The position numbers and the translations under genes are program-made. A model generated the notes under the pieces. It did no database searches. It was not told where the DNA came from and saw only the letters and a program-made list of their open reading frames with translations. From Bacteroidales bacterium (lineage in GTDB: Bacteria; Bacteroidota; Bacteroidia; Bacteroidales; P3), in contig JAFVBA010000010.1 of NCBI GenBank assembly GCA_017480245.1, positions 186,001-250,000 of the forward strand: a stretch of 64,000 nt of DNA, written 5' to 3'. Shown here piece after piece: positions 18,333 through 25,190 of the stretch (its first letter is position 1; the number at the start of each line of letters is the position of its first letter).

Positions 18333-18530
18333 TCACGTCAGGGTAAAGCTTCGGAAGATAACCCACACTCTTTAGAAAAGTCCGCACCGCACAAGGTGCA
18401 AACATCAATTTCTTGAAGAGTGTCTTCTCTTTCCGATTACTTTATGCTGACCTATTATTTCCTTAACAAAAATGAGGTTCCGAAGCTTACTTTTGACGTG
18501 AAATAATAGTCAATGCGTAATAACACTATT
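18333..18530 (-). ncRNA. Candidate structured RNA, about 170-200 nt
   Basis: Two long stems close the region: TCACGTCA (18333-18340) with TGACGTGA (18494-18501), and AAGCTTCGGAA (18346-18356) with TTCCGAAGCTT (18478-18488). Inside are ACACTCTT/AAGAGTGT and a GCACC/GGTGC hairpin. A Bacteroidetes -7 box on the minus strand (18539-18546) is placed to start transcription about 30 bases before the closing stem. The rod shape with an interrupted long stem recalls 6S RNA, but I cannot assign a family. Alternatives are a structured leader of the restriction gene. The strand is chosen from the promoter. Confidence 0.55.
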
Positions 18531-18538
18531 GTTAGTTG

Positions 18539-18546
18539 CAAAATTA
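18539..18546 (-). promoter_or_regulatory. -7 box (TAATTTTG) before the structured RNA
   Basis: On the minus strand the sequence is CGTAATTTTGCAA, a consensus TAnnTTTG box. It is positioned to drive the structured RNA and possibly the restriction gene. Confidence 0.55.
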
Positions 18547-18584
18547 CGAAAAGATTTTGTTATACCGGTATCTTTTAATAATGA

Positions 18585-18738
18585 ATTTTTTTCATAAAAC
18601 AGTAAATTGTTTTCAGAAAAGAATTTTAAAAAACCTATGTATTTTGTTCGAAAAACCTATGTTTTTTTAATGAAAAACCCAGGTTTTTTAATTTAAAAAC
18701 ATAGGTTTTTTACATTAAATACTACACTTTACTTTCTA
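18585..18738 (+). repeat. Array B: 22-bp palindromic units
   Basis: Four consecutive 22-bp units at 18629, 18651, 18673 and 18695 share the form AAAAACCTAKGTTTTTT plus a 5-base spacer, each close to a perfect palindrome. Two preceding units (18585-18628) instead resemble the TTTTCTGAAAAG core of the 86-bp element family, and a weak fifth unit follows. It fills the gap between the sigma-fusion gene (downstream end) and the structured RNA promoter. Confidence 0.75.
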
Positions 18739-18749
18739 AATATTATGAA

Positions 18750-20267
18750 TTAAATAAGTTTTATCCTTATTCCTATCGGGAAATCTATATTCAATTTGTA
18801 TTTTTTTCGGTAAGAGGCAATATTATCGCCGTTATCAAAAAAATAATTGACTTGTGGTTGAATAAAGATACCTATTTTGTCGGTTATCTTATAATCAACA
18901 CCTAAAGAAAACGAAACTGTCCATTGTGTTTTAGCCTCTAAATTATAATATTCGGTAGTGTTATCTGCATAGAATAAGGCTTTATGATGGAAAGGTATCT
19001 CAACACTTGAGCCCAACCCCGCCGTTGCATCAAAATATTTGGTTTGAAGATAGTGATATAGGATTTGGGATTTTATGCCTGCGTATTGCAAACGATAAGA
19101 AAGTGTGTTTTTAGAATAAGATATGAAATCCGTTTTTAGATATGTATAAACCAATCCGCAATCTATGGAAAAATATTTGTTTAATCGCTTGTCCGCCATC
19201 AACGAAAAGGTTATAGGTCGGTGATATTTCACTTCATCAAAGAAATTCTTCTCAGGATTAATTGTAGGTGAATTATCTGTATTATGTATTAAGGATTGCA
19301 TATCGGATATTTGGCTTAAACTAATGGCACTTGAGATAAAAACAATGTCTAATGTCCAATGTTTAGAATCTTTTGTTGCGACAGGACAATTTTCCCATAA
19401 ATTAACTATTTCGTCTTGCACAGAGATTTCCTCCAACGTAATCTTTGGTAAATCTTCTTCATTATCATAGTTGTAATTGTCTGTCAAAACTTCTTCTTTT
19501 GACAATATAACAGAATCCAAATAGATATTATCTTTGTGAATAACGATGTCATTATTGCCTTTTGAGGTATTATTATATATTGTGGTATTTGCATAATAAG
19601 TCTGCGTCTTTGCGGATTGCGGTGTGGTTTCTGCTTTAGAAGTTGTCTTTTTGGTAATCTCTTTAAGCGGATTATCGGCAGGAATTGTATCATTTATTTC
19701 CCGAAAATTAAATAGCAAAACGGCAATTACTAATAACGGCACAATACCGAGCGACCAATAGGAAACAATCATTGATTTTAGCATTTGCTTTGCGCGGTAT
19801 AGCTGACTGGAAGAGGTATTAGGTTTTATATTCAGTTGTTTAGCAATCTGTTTATGCGTTAGGCCGTCAATGGCATATAATGTAAAAACTTTTTTGTAGC
19901 CTTCGGGCAGTTTATCTACCATTTGCATAAGAGTGTCATAAGACATTGTTGCCTCTTGTTGCTCTTGTGATATATTTTCTTGCGTATCTGCTACATTAGT
20001 ATCGTCAATGGAAATATCGGAAAACAGTTTCTTTTTCTCCAAATACTTTAAACAAGTGTTTTTTGCAATAGAAAACATCCAAGATTCAAGTTTTGTCTTA
20101 TCTTTAAGGGTGTTTATCTTGGTAAGAATAGTAACGAAAGAATCCTGAACTAAATCCTCGGCGGTAGTTTCATCTTTGACATATTTCATACATAAACCGA
20201 ACATTCTTTTATAATACATTCGGTAAATATTTTCAAATTCCTGTTTGTCAAATCCTCTATCCGCCAT
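18750..20267 (-). CDS. ECF sigma factor fused to a membrane helix and a predicted outer-membrane beta-barrel domain
   Basis: 505 residues in one uninterrupted frame. Residues 1-165 are a complete ECF sigma factor: region 2 (FENIYRMYYKRMFGLCMKYV, AEDLVQDSFVTIL, ESWMFSIAKN) and region 4 (LPEGYKKVFTLYAIDGLTHKQIAKQLN, then SSSQLYRAKQMLK). Residues 171-186 are a single membrane helix (SLGIVPLLVIAVLLFNF). A Ser/Thr/Asn-rich linker (about 190-330) leads to about 160 residues of alternating beta strands resembling small porin-like barrels (FSIDCGLVYTYLKTDF, WTVSFSLGVDYKITDKIGIF, ending IGIRIKLI). Bacteroidetes often encode sigma factor, membrane regulator and barrel separately; here all are one chain. 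A membrane-tethered sensor is inferred. Regulation probably involves proteolytic release. Confidence 0.85.
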   Translation of the reverse strand: MADRGFDKQEFENIYRMYYKRMFGLCMKYVKDETTAEDLVQDSFVTILTKINTLKDKTKLESWMFSIAKNTCLKYLEKKKLFSDISIDDTNVADTQENISQEQQEATMSYDTLMQMVDKLPEGYKKVFTLYAIDGLTHKQIAKQLNIKPNTSSSQLYRAKQMLKSMIVSYWSLGIVPLLVIAVLLFNFREINDTIPADNPLKEITKKTTSKAETTPQSAKTQTYYANTTIYNNTSKGNNDIVIHKDNIYLDSVILSKEEVLTDNYNYDNEEDLPKITLEEISVQDEIVNLWENCPVATKDSKHWTLDIVFISSAISLSQISDMQSLIHNTDNSPTINPEKNFFDEVKYHRPITFSLMADKRLNKYFSIDCGLVYTYLKTDFISYSKNTLSYRLQYAGIKSQILYHYLQTKYFDATAGLGSSVEIPFHHKALFYADNTTEYYNLEAKTQWTVSFSLGVDYKITDKIGIFIQPQVNYFFDNGDNIASYRKKYKLNIDFPIGIRIKLI

Positions 20268-20366
20268 ATTAAATTAATATTTTGCTACAAGTAAGTACCT
20301 AAAATTTGCAAAATACTGCGTGATGAAGACAACTTTTTTGTTTTTATATAGTTTTTAATATGCAAA

Positions 20367-20430
20367 ATGTAGCATATAATCTAACGATAATTTGATTATA
20401 TGCTACATACTACACGCTACATACTATATA
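20367..20430 (+). repeat. Heptamer hairpin, TACATAC type (copy III-1)
   Basis: ATGTAGCATATAATC (20367-20381) and GATTATATGCTACAT (20394-20408) are a perfect 15-bp inverted repeat. The right side continues in 7-bp phase (TACATAC, TACACGC, TACATAC, TATATAT) up to the stop codon of the glsB-like gene. Its RNA would be a strong hairpin 3' of that gene. Confidence 0.75.
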
Positions 20431-20431
20431 T

Positions 20432-21379
20432 TTACTGCATATTCATATAACGTTTTCTTTTGTCTTCGTAAATATCGGCTATTGTTACTAAAATGCCCGT
20501 CTCCTCCACATCGGAAAAATGTTTATTCACACTTGTACCGAATGATTTCATAGTTGAAGACAAGTTCATGTAAGCATTAACTAACGGAGGTATGTTTTCG
20601 TTATGCTCTCTTACGTTCTTAACTAAAATTTGATAGTCTTCCTTATAACTTCTTCCGATGAAAATCTTGTTTAATTCGTTATAATCACCTTTAATCTTCA
20701 CTTCTTCTTTCGGAAATACCAATCCTTCGTTGTCAGGGAAGTGTTTTTTGTAGAAATACAAGATATAATCTTTTGCAGTTGAGTCCATCTGAGGATACAT
20801 AGTGATTTTGCCGAAGAAATACTTGACTTCATTTGCCATAGTCTGCGCCAAACCGCCCAAACCGTCCCAAAGATTGTCCAAAGAGTACATTCCCTTGCGA
20901 AGATTAACCGTCGGTTGATACTCAGGCCGCACAAAACTTCTGCCTAACTCCATCGTATAAGGCCAATATCTTTCTTTAAACTCGTCGGTAAAGAAAAACA
21001 AATCGGCAGTGGCGGAAAGCAATTCTCCGTTAGCCTGCATAAAGACGTCTTTACCCACAATAAAACGGTAACCGCCCACAATCTCCTCGTCAGTCGGATC
21101 CCAGACAAAGAGTTGTTTGTAGCAATGAGGCGAAGGTGCTATATCATATTGGTCAATATCGCATTCCGTTCCGCTACCTCCCCCTTGGGCTCCGAAACTT
21201 ATCTCTCGCAAACGGCCTATCTCCCTCATAATATTGGGAGAAGTGTGCGCATCGGTTACATATATCTCTCTGCCGCCGTAATTAGTCTTACGGAAAAATA
21301 TTTGTTCGTTCAATTCCTCTTTTATCAACGCTTTATCAACAGGAGGTATGACGTATGAAGTGTCCATTGTCTTAATCAT
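20432..21379 (-). CDS. GlsB-like GNAT-fold N-acyltransferase (amino-acid lipid synthesis)
   Basis: 315 residues. Opens MIKTMDTSYVIPPVDKALIKEEL, typical of the Bacteroidetes hemolysin/GNAT-family N-acyltransferase; conserved blocks include GREIYVTDAHTSPNIMREIGRLRE, FVWDPTDEEIVGGYRFI, MELGRSFVRPEYQP and DNLWDGLGGLAQ. GlsB N-acylates glycine (OlsB: ornithine) with a 3-hydroxy fatty acid; GlsA then adds the second chain. The likely partner is encoded at 12440-13300. A strong -7 box lies 26 bases upstream. A start five codons later (21367) is possible. Confidence 0.85.
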   Translation of the reverse strand: MIKTMDTSYVIPPVDKALIKEELNEQIFFRKTNYGGREIYVTDAHTSPNIMREIGRLREISFGAQGGGSGTECDIDQYDIAPSPHCYKQLFVWDPTDEEIVGGYRFIVGKDVFMQANGELLSATADLFFFTDEFKERYWPYTMELGRSFVRPEYQPTVNLRKGMYSLDNLWDGLGGLAQTMANEVKYFFGKITMYPQMDSTAKDYILYFYKKHFPDNEGLVFPKEEVKIKGDYNELNKIFIGRSYKEDYQILVKNVREHNENIPPLVNAYMNLSSTMKSFGTSVNKHFSDVEETGILVTIADIYEDKRKRYMNMQ

Positions 21380-21404
21380 AGAGCAAAATGTTTATTTATC
21401 TTTG

Positions 21405-21412
21405 CAAAAGTA
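21405..21412 (-). promoter_or_regulatory. -7 box (TACTTTTG) for the glsB-like gene
   Basis: Minus-strand TACTTTTGC matches TAnnTTTG, 26 bases before the start codon. Confidence 0.6.
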
Positions 21413-21542
21413 CGAAAAAAATTAATATTTCGCCGTTTTGCAGTAATATTTTTCCCGAACAATGTCTTATACTACCGTTTTATCTCTATAAGGTGGAGTA
21501 GTGTTATAATTTTATGCCTATACATTTTATCAATATCAATAA

Positions 21543-21574
21543 TTTGGTCGGCAAGATTTAATTTCTTAATTTTG
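21543..21574 (+). promoter_or_regulatory. Promoter for GH92 gene (TTTG, about 20 bp, TAATTTTG)
   Basis: TTTG at 21543-21546 and TAATTTTG at 21567-21574 give consensus spacing, 48 bases before the ATG. Confidence 0.65.
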
Positions 21575-21621
21575 CAACTTCAATTTAGCGTGTTTATTAA
21601 TTATAAAAGAACAATAAAACA

Positions 21622-24498
21622 ATGAAAAAAATAATTTTTTGCTTAACGGCGGTTATTTTCTCGGTAAGTGCTTTTTCTCAGAAGGCACAATTGGTCAATC
21701 CTTTCGTAGGTACTGACGAACACGGGCATACTTATCCTGGTGTTACGGCACCTTTCGGTCAGGTTCAGCTATCTCCCGATACCCGTTTGAACGGTTGGGA
21801 CGGTTGCTCGGGTTATCACTATTCGGATAACAAGATTTACGGTTTTTCCCACACACATCTAAGCGGTACTGGGTGCGAAGATTTGTGCGACATCTTATTT
21901 ACGCCTACCGTTCATAGCAAAGATTGGCAGGATTTGAGATTGGATTTTAAGCACAGCGATGAACAGGCTTACGCAGGCTATTATAAAGTTAAAGGATTCA
22001 ACAAAGCGTGGATTACAACCGAACTTGCCGCTACCCAAAGGCACGGTTACCATCTTTATACGTTTCCTAAAAACGATACGATGGCTCTTGTGATTGACCT
22101 TAAGCACAGAGATTACACTATTGATTGGAATGTTGAGATTAAAGACAAGAGAACGGTTGTCGGTTACAGAAACAGTAAATCCTGGAACGAGAATCAACAT
22201 ACTTACTTCGCATCTTCGTTCAATAAAGACATAATTGATTCTTATTTGGATAAGAAAACAGGAAAACTTTATCTGTATTTCGGACAGACAAATAAGGTCG
22301 GAACGCAGTTAGAGGCGAAAGTATCAATTTCTTCTGTGGATAAAGAAGGAGCATTGAAGAATTTGAATTCGCAAAGTGCCTCAACATTTGCACAAGCTAA
22401 GAAACAATCGGTTCAATTGTGGGAAAAAGCCTTGTCAGTTATAGACGTACAGGGCGGAAGTACGCAGCAACAAAGAACATTCTACACTTCACTTTATCAT
22501 TGTATGATTGCACCAAATCTTTACTCGGATATAGACGGAAGATACCGCGCAATGATTAACAACAATAAAGATTTCGGCAAAACGATTGAGGACGGCAGAC
22601 CTTTGAATCCTATTGCCACTGCGGTAGGTTATGACCGCTACAGCGTCTTTTCCCTTTGGGATACATACAGAGCGCTTAATCCTTTGTTGAGTTTAATAAA
22701 ACCTGAATTGTGCCAAGATTTTGAGAAAACGTTTCTTGATTATTACCGTCAGACAAACGAACTTCCGATGTGGGAATTGCATTCTTGGGAAACTTATTGT
22801 ATGATTGGTATCCACGGAGTGAGTGTTTTGGCTGAGTGGATAAGAAAAGGAATCGTTGTTGATAATGATTTGGCTTTGGAAGCCATGATTGCAACTGCCA
22901 ATATGCAAAAAATCGGTCTTCCTTACTTTAATCGGGACGGTTATATCTCTGCTGAGTTTGAACACGAGGGAGTTGCCAAGACTGTTGAGTTTTGTTACAA
23001 TATGTATTGCATAGCTCAGACAGCTAAAATGTTAGGTAAGGACGATATTTATGCGGAATATATCCAAAAAGCGCAATATTACAAAAACCTTTTCAATCCT
23101 CAAAACACATTTATTCAACCTAAAGAAAACGGAAGGTTTCTTCCTAATTTTGACCCGAAGCAAGTGGATATCAACTATACGGAAGGCAACGGTTGGCACT
23201 ATACTTTCTACGTTCCGCAGGATATTAACACCCTTGCTATGATGATGGGCGGCGACAAAGCCTTTGAAAACAAATTGGACGAGTGTTTTAATTCCATTGA
23301 ATCCACAACAGGCCGCAACCAAGCTGATGTTACCGGACTTATCGGGCAATATGCACACGGCAACGAGCCTTCACATCACACTGCATACCTATATAATTAT
23401 GTTGGTAAGGCATATAAAACACAGAAATTGGTACGTCAAATTCTTAACACCTTGTATTCTGACAAACCTGACGGAGTTTGCGGAAACGATGACTGCGGAC
23501 AGATGGCTGCGTGGTATGTTCTTTCGGCTATGGGCTTATATGCTGTTGCTCCTGTGTCGGGTGAATATATTATAGGCTCACCTCTGTTTGACAAGGTTAC
23601 TATCAATCTTCAAAACGGCAAAAAATTCGTCATCAACTCCAAACAGGGCAAAAATACTCCTTATGTCAAATCCCTTAAGTTGAATAATAAAAACTATACA
23701 AAGAGTTATCTTACCCATGAGGATTTGATTAACGGCGGTACATTGACTTTTGAAATGAGTGATAAGCCTAATTATGACTTTGCAAGCAAAAAAGAAGATT
23801 GCCCTAAGGCACAAATAACCGACAACTTAATATCCGTTGTTCCTTATTTGGAATATGACGGCACGGGAACGTTCTCAGGAAAAGAAGAATTGAAAGTTAA
23901 TTATCTTGATAACAATTTTAAAGTTTATAAAACCGAAAAACTTATTTTGGACAACACTCAACAGGTTAATGTAAGCAATATTTACAATAATAAAGTAAGC
24001 AAAAACGTCCATGCAATGTTTTATAAAATTCCTGAAGGCAGAAGTATTAGAATCCTTACCAAATATTCTCCTCAATACACGGCAGGAGGCGACAATGCTT
24101 TGATTGACCAAAAGATGGGAACTGACAATTGGCGTTTGGGATGCTGGCAAGGTTATTGGGGAGAGGACGTTGAAGCCGTTATTGATTTAGGAGAAAACAA
24201 AAAAGTCAATAATGTCGGCGGTCATTTCGTACAAGACGAGCGTGCGTGGATATTTATGCCTGTCAAAGTGGAATATTACGTAAGTGATAACGGCAAAGAT
24301 TTCACTCTTTTTGAGACTGTACAGAATCCTATTGACGAAAGAAAATCAGGAGTTATCACCTACACTTTCAGAACAACAAAACCGATAAACTCCCGCTACA
24401 TAAAAATGAAAGCAATTAACAGAAAAACCAATCCAGATTGGCATCTGTCCCCTGGAGAAAAGTCTTGGCTGTTTATCGATGAAGTAATAGTAATGTAA
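21622..24498 (+). CDS. Exported GH92 alpha-mannosidase
   Basis: 958 residues. Signal peptide MKKIIFCLTAVIFSVSAFSQ. The N-terminal domain has the GH92 hallmark VNPFVGTDEHGHTYPGVTAPFG and GFSHTHLSGTG. The (alpha/alpha)6 catalytic domain has YDRYSVFSLWDTYRALNPL, GWHYTFYVPQD, GNEPSHHTAYLYNYVG and DDCGQMAAWYVLSAMGLY. The last 150 residues, after a linker, form a discoidin/CBM32-like module (VEAVIDLGENKKVNNVGG ... RYIKMKA). GH92 enzymes are calcium-dependent exo-alpha-mannosidases that trim N-glycans or yeast mannan. No SusC/D genes accompany it. It stands alone with its own promoter. Confidence 0.93.
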   Translation: MKKIIFCLTAVIFSVSAFSQKAQLVNPFVGTDEHGHTYPGVTAPFGQVQLSPDTRLNGWDGCSGYHYSDNKIYGFSHTHLSGTGCEDLCDILFTPTVHSKDWQDLRLDFKHSDEQAYAGYYKVKGFNKAWITTELAATQRHGYHLYTFPKNDTMALVIDLKHRDYTIDWNVEIKDKRTVVGYRNSKSWNENQHTYFASSFNKDIIDSYLDKKTGKLYLYFGQTNKVGTQLEAKVSISSVDKEGALKNLNSQSASTFAQAKKQSVQLWEKALSVIDVQGGSTQQQRTFYTSLYHCMIAPNLYSDIDGRYRAMINNNKDFGKTIEDGRPLNPIATAVGYDRYSVFSLWDTYRALNPLLSLIKPELCQDFEKTFLDYYRQTNELPMWELHSWETYCMIGIHGVSVLAEWIRKGIVVDNDLALEAMIATANMQKIGLPYFNRDGYISAEFEHEGVAKTVEFCYNMYCIAQTAKMLGKDDIYAEYIQKAQYYKNLFNPQNTFIQPKENGRFLPNFDPKQVDINYTEGNGWHYTFYVPQDINTLAMMMGGDKAFENKLDECFNSIESTTGRNQADVTGLIGQYAHGNEPSHHTAYLYNYVGKAYKTQKLVRQILNTLYSDKPDGVCGNDDCGQMAAWYVLSAMGLYAVAPVSGEYIIGSPLFDKVTINLQNGKKFVINSKQGKNTPYVKSLKLNNKNYTKSYLTHEDLINGGTLTFEMSDKPNYDFASKKEDCPKAQITDNLISVVPYLEYDGTGTFSGKEELKVNYLDNNFKVYKTEKLILDNTQQVNVSNIYNNKVSKNVHAMFYKIPEGRSIRILTKYSPQYTAGGDNALIDQKMGTDNWRLGCWQGYWGEDVEAVIDLGENKKVNNVGGHFVQDERAWIFMPVKVEYYVSDNGKDFTLFETVQNPIDERKSGVITYTFRTTKPINSRYIKMKAINRKTNPDWHLSPGEKSWLFIDEVIVM

Positions 24499-24502
24499 TA
24501 TT

Positions 24503-24617
24503 TAGTATGAAGCATATAGCATTTAGCATATATCGGGAGCCGTTAGGCTTTATATACTACATTCTACATACTAAATACTATATGAAATAATACAGCATAC
24601 TATATTCTAAATACTAA
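24503..24617 (+). repeat. Heptamer hairpin, TACATAC type (copy III-2)
   Basis: The left side TATAGCA, TTTAGCA, TATATCG and the right side TATATAC, TACATTC, TACATAC, TAAATAC run in 7-bp phase with opposite orientation around a GC-richer centre (GGAGCCGTTAGGCT). It follows the GH92 stop and touches the next element. Confidence 0.65.
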
Positions 24618-24703
24618 AAAATAAGGTGCCGAATCGTTAAATTCTTTTCTGAAAAGAGTGAAATGTTTTCTGAAAAGAATTTAACGATTCGGCACTTTAT
24701 TTT
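24618..24703 (+). repeat. 86-bp nested palindrome (family I, copy 1)
   Basis: Outer arms GGTGCCGAATCGTTAAATTC and GAATTTAACGATTCGGCAC are complementary over about 38 bases with one or two mismatches. The core holds TTTTCTGAAAAG twice, spaced exactly 21 bp, each itself palindromic. It is the most symmetric of six copies in the window. Confidence 0.85.
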
Positions 24704-24779
24704 GACAACTCTATATCACTGTTTTACAAATTGTCATATATGTGGAGAGTATAGCTATTTTATTTTACAATATCAAAAA

Positions 24780-24810
24780 TTTGCCATATTGAATAATTGT
24801 TATAATTTTG
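24780..24810 (+). promoter_or_regulatory. Promoter of the riboswitch transcript
   Basis: TTTG (24780-24783), a 19-base spacer and TAATTTTG (24803-24810), a textbook Bacteroidetes promoter. Transcription would start just ahead of the riboswitch. Confidence 0.75.
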
Positions 24811-24835
24811 CAAACGCAAAAATACGGTTCTTCTT

Positions 24836-24995
24836 AACGAAGATTAATAGGGAATCCTGTGTAAATCAGGAACTATACCCGTAGCTGTAAGTCCTTTAAA
24901 GGCTGTTAAGACTCTGAAAAGTTCAAGTCACTGTTATTTTTATGGTAATGGGAAGACGCTTAACAGTAGGAATAAGTCAGAAGACCTGCCGTGTT
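24836..24995 (+). promoter_or_regulatory. Cobalamin (AdoCbl-type) riboswitch
   Basis: Conserved blocks occur in the right order: TTAATAGGGAATCCTGTG, TCAGGAACTATACCCGTAGC then TGTAAGTC, the core AAGTCACTG (the B12-box region, usually GCCACTG), GGGAAGACGC, and AGTCAGAAGACCTGCC closing the structure. Binding of adenosylcobalamin normally lowers expression of the gene downstream. The ATG is about 195 bases past the end, with a heptamer array in between. No clear T-rich terminator follows, so control may be translational. Confidence 0.92.
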
Positions 24996-25044
24996 TTTAT
25001 TAGTTGGAATGCGTAACTTTCGGGTATTGAAGATGCGTTATTAT

Positions 25045-25128
25045 TACGTACTATTTACTATATGTAACGTACTATGTAGTATATCATACGTCGTAAATCG
25101 TACTTAGTATGTAATATGTAGTGTAAGG
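25045..25128 (+). repeat. Heptamer array, TACGTAC/TATGTAG type (copy III-3)
   Basis: About twelve consecutive 7-mers (TACGTAC, TATTTAC, TATATGT, AACGTAC, TATGTAG, TATATCA, TACGTCG, TAAATCG, TACTTAG, TATGTAA, TATGTAG) around the centre TACGTCGTA, which also occurs in the array before dinB. It lies in the 5' UTR between the riboswitch and its gene and would fold as a long AU-rich hairpin. Confidence 0.7.
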
Positions 25129-25190
25129 TATTAGTAAAAAAATCCCTGAATTTTACGTTTGGTTTATTTATTAATTAAAACAATTAAAAA

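Noticed and set aside
18333..18530. RNase P RNA or tmRNA
   Set aside because: The GAAAAGTCC string recalls RNase P, but the other universal blocks and a tag frame or CCA-type end are absent.
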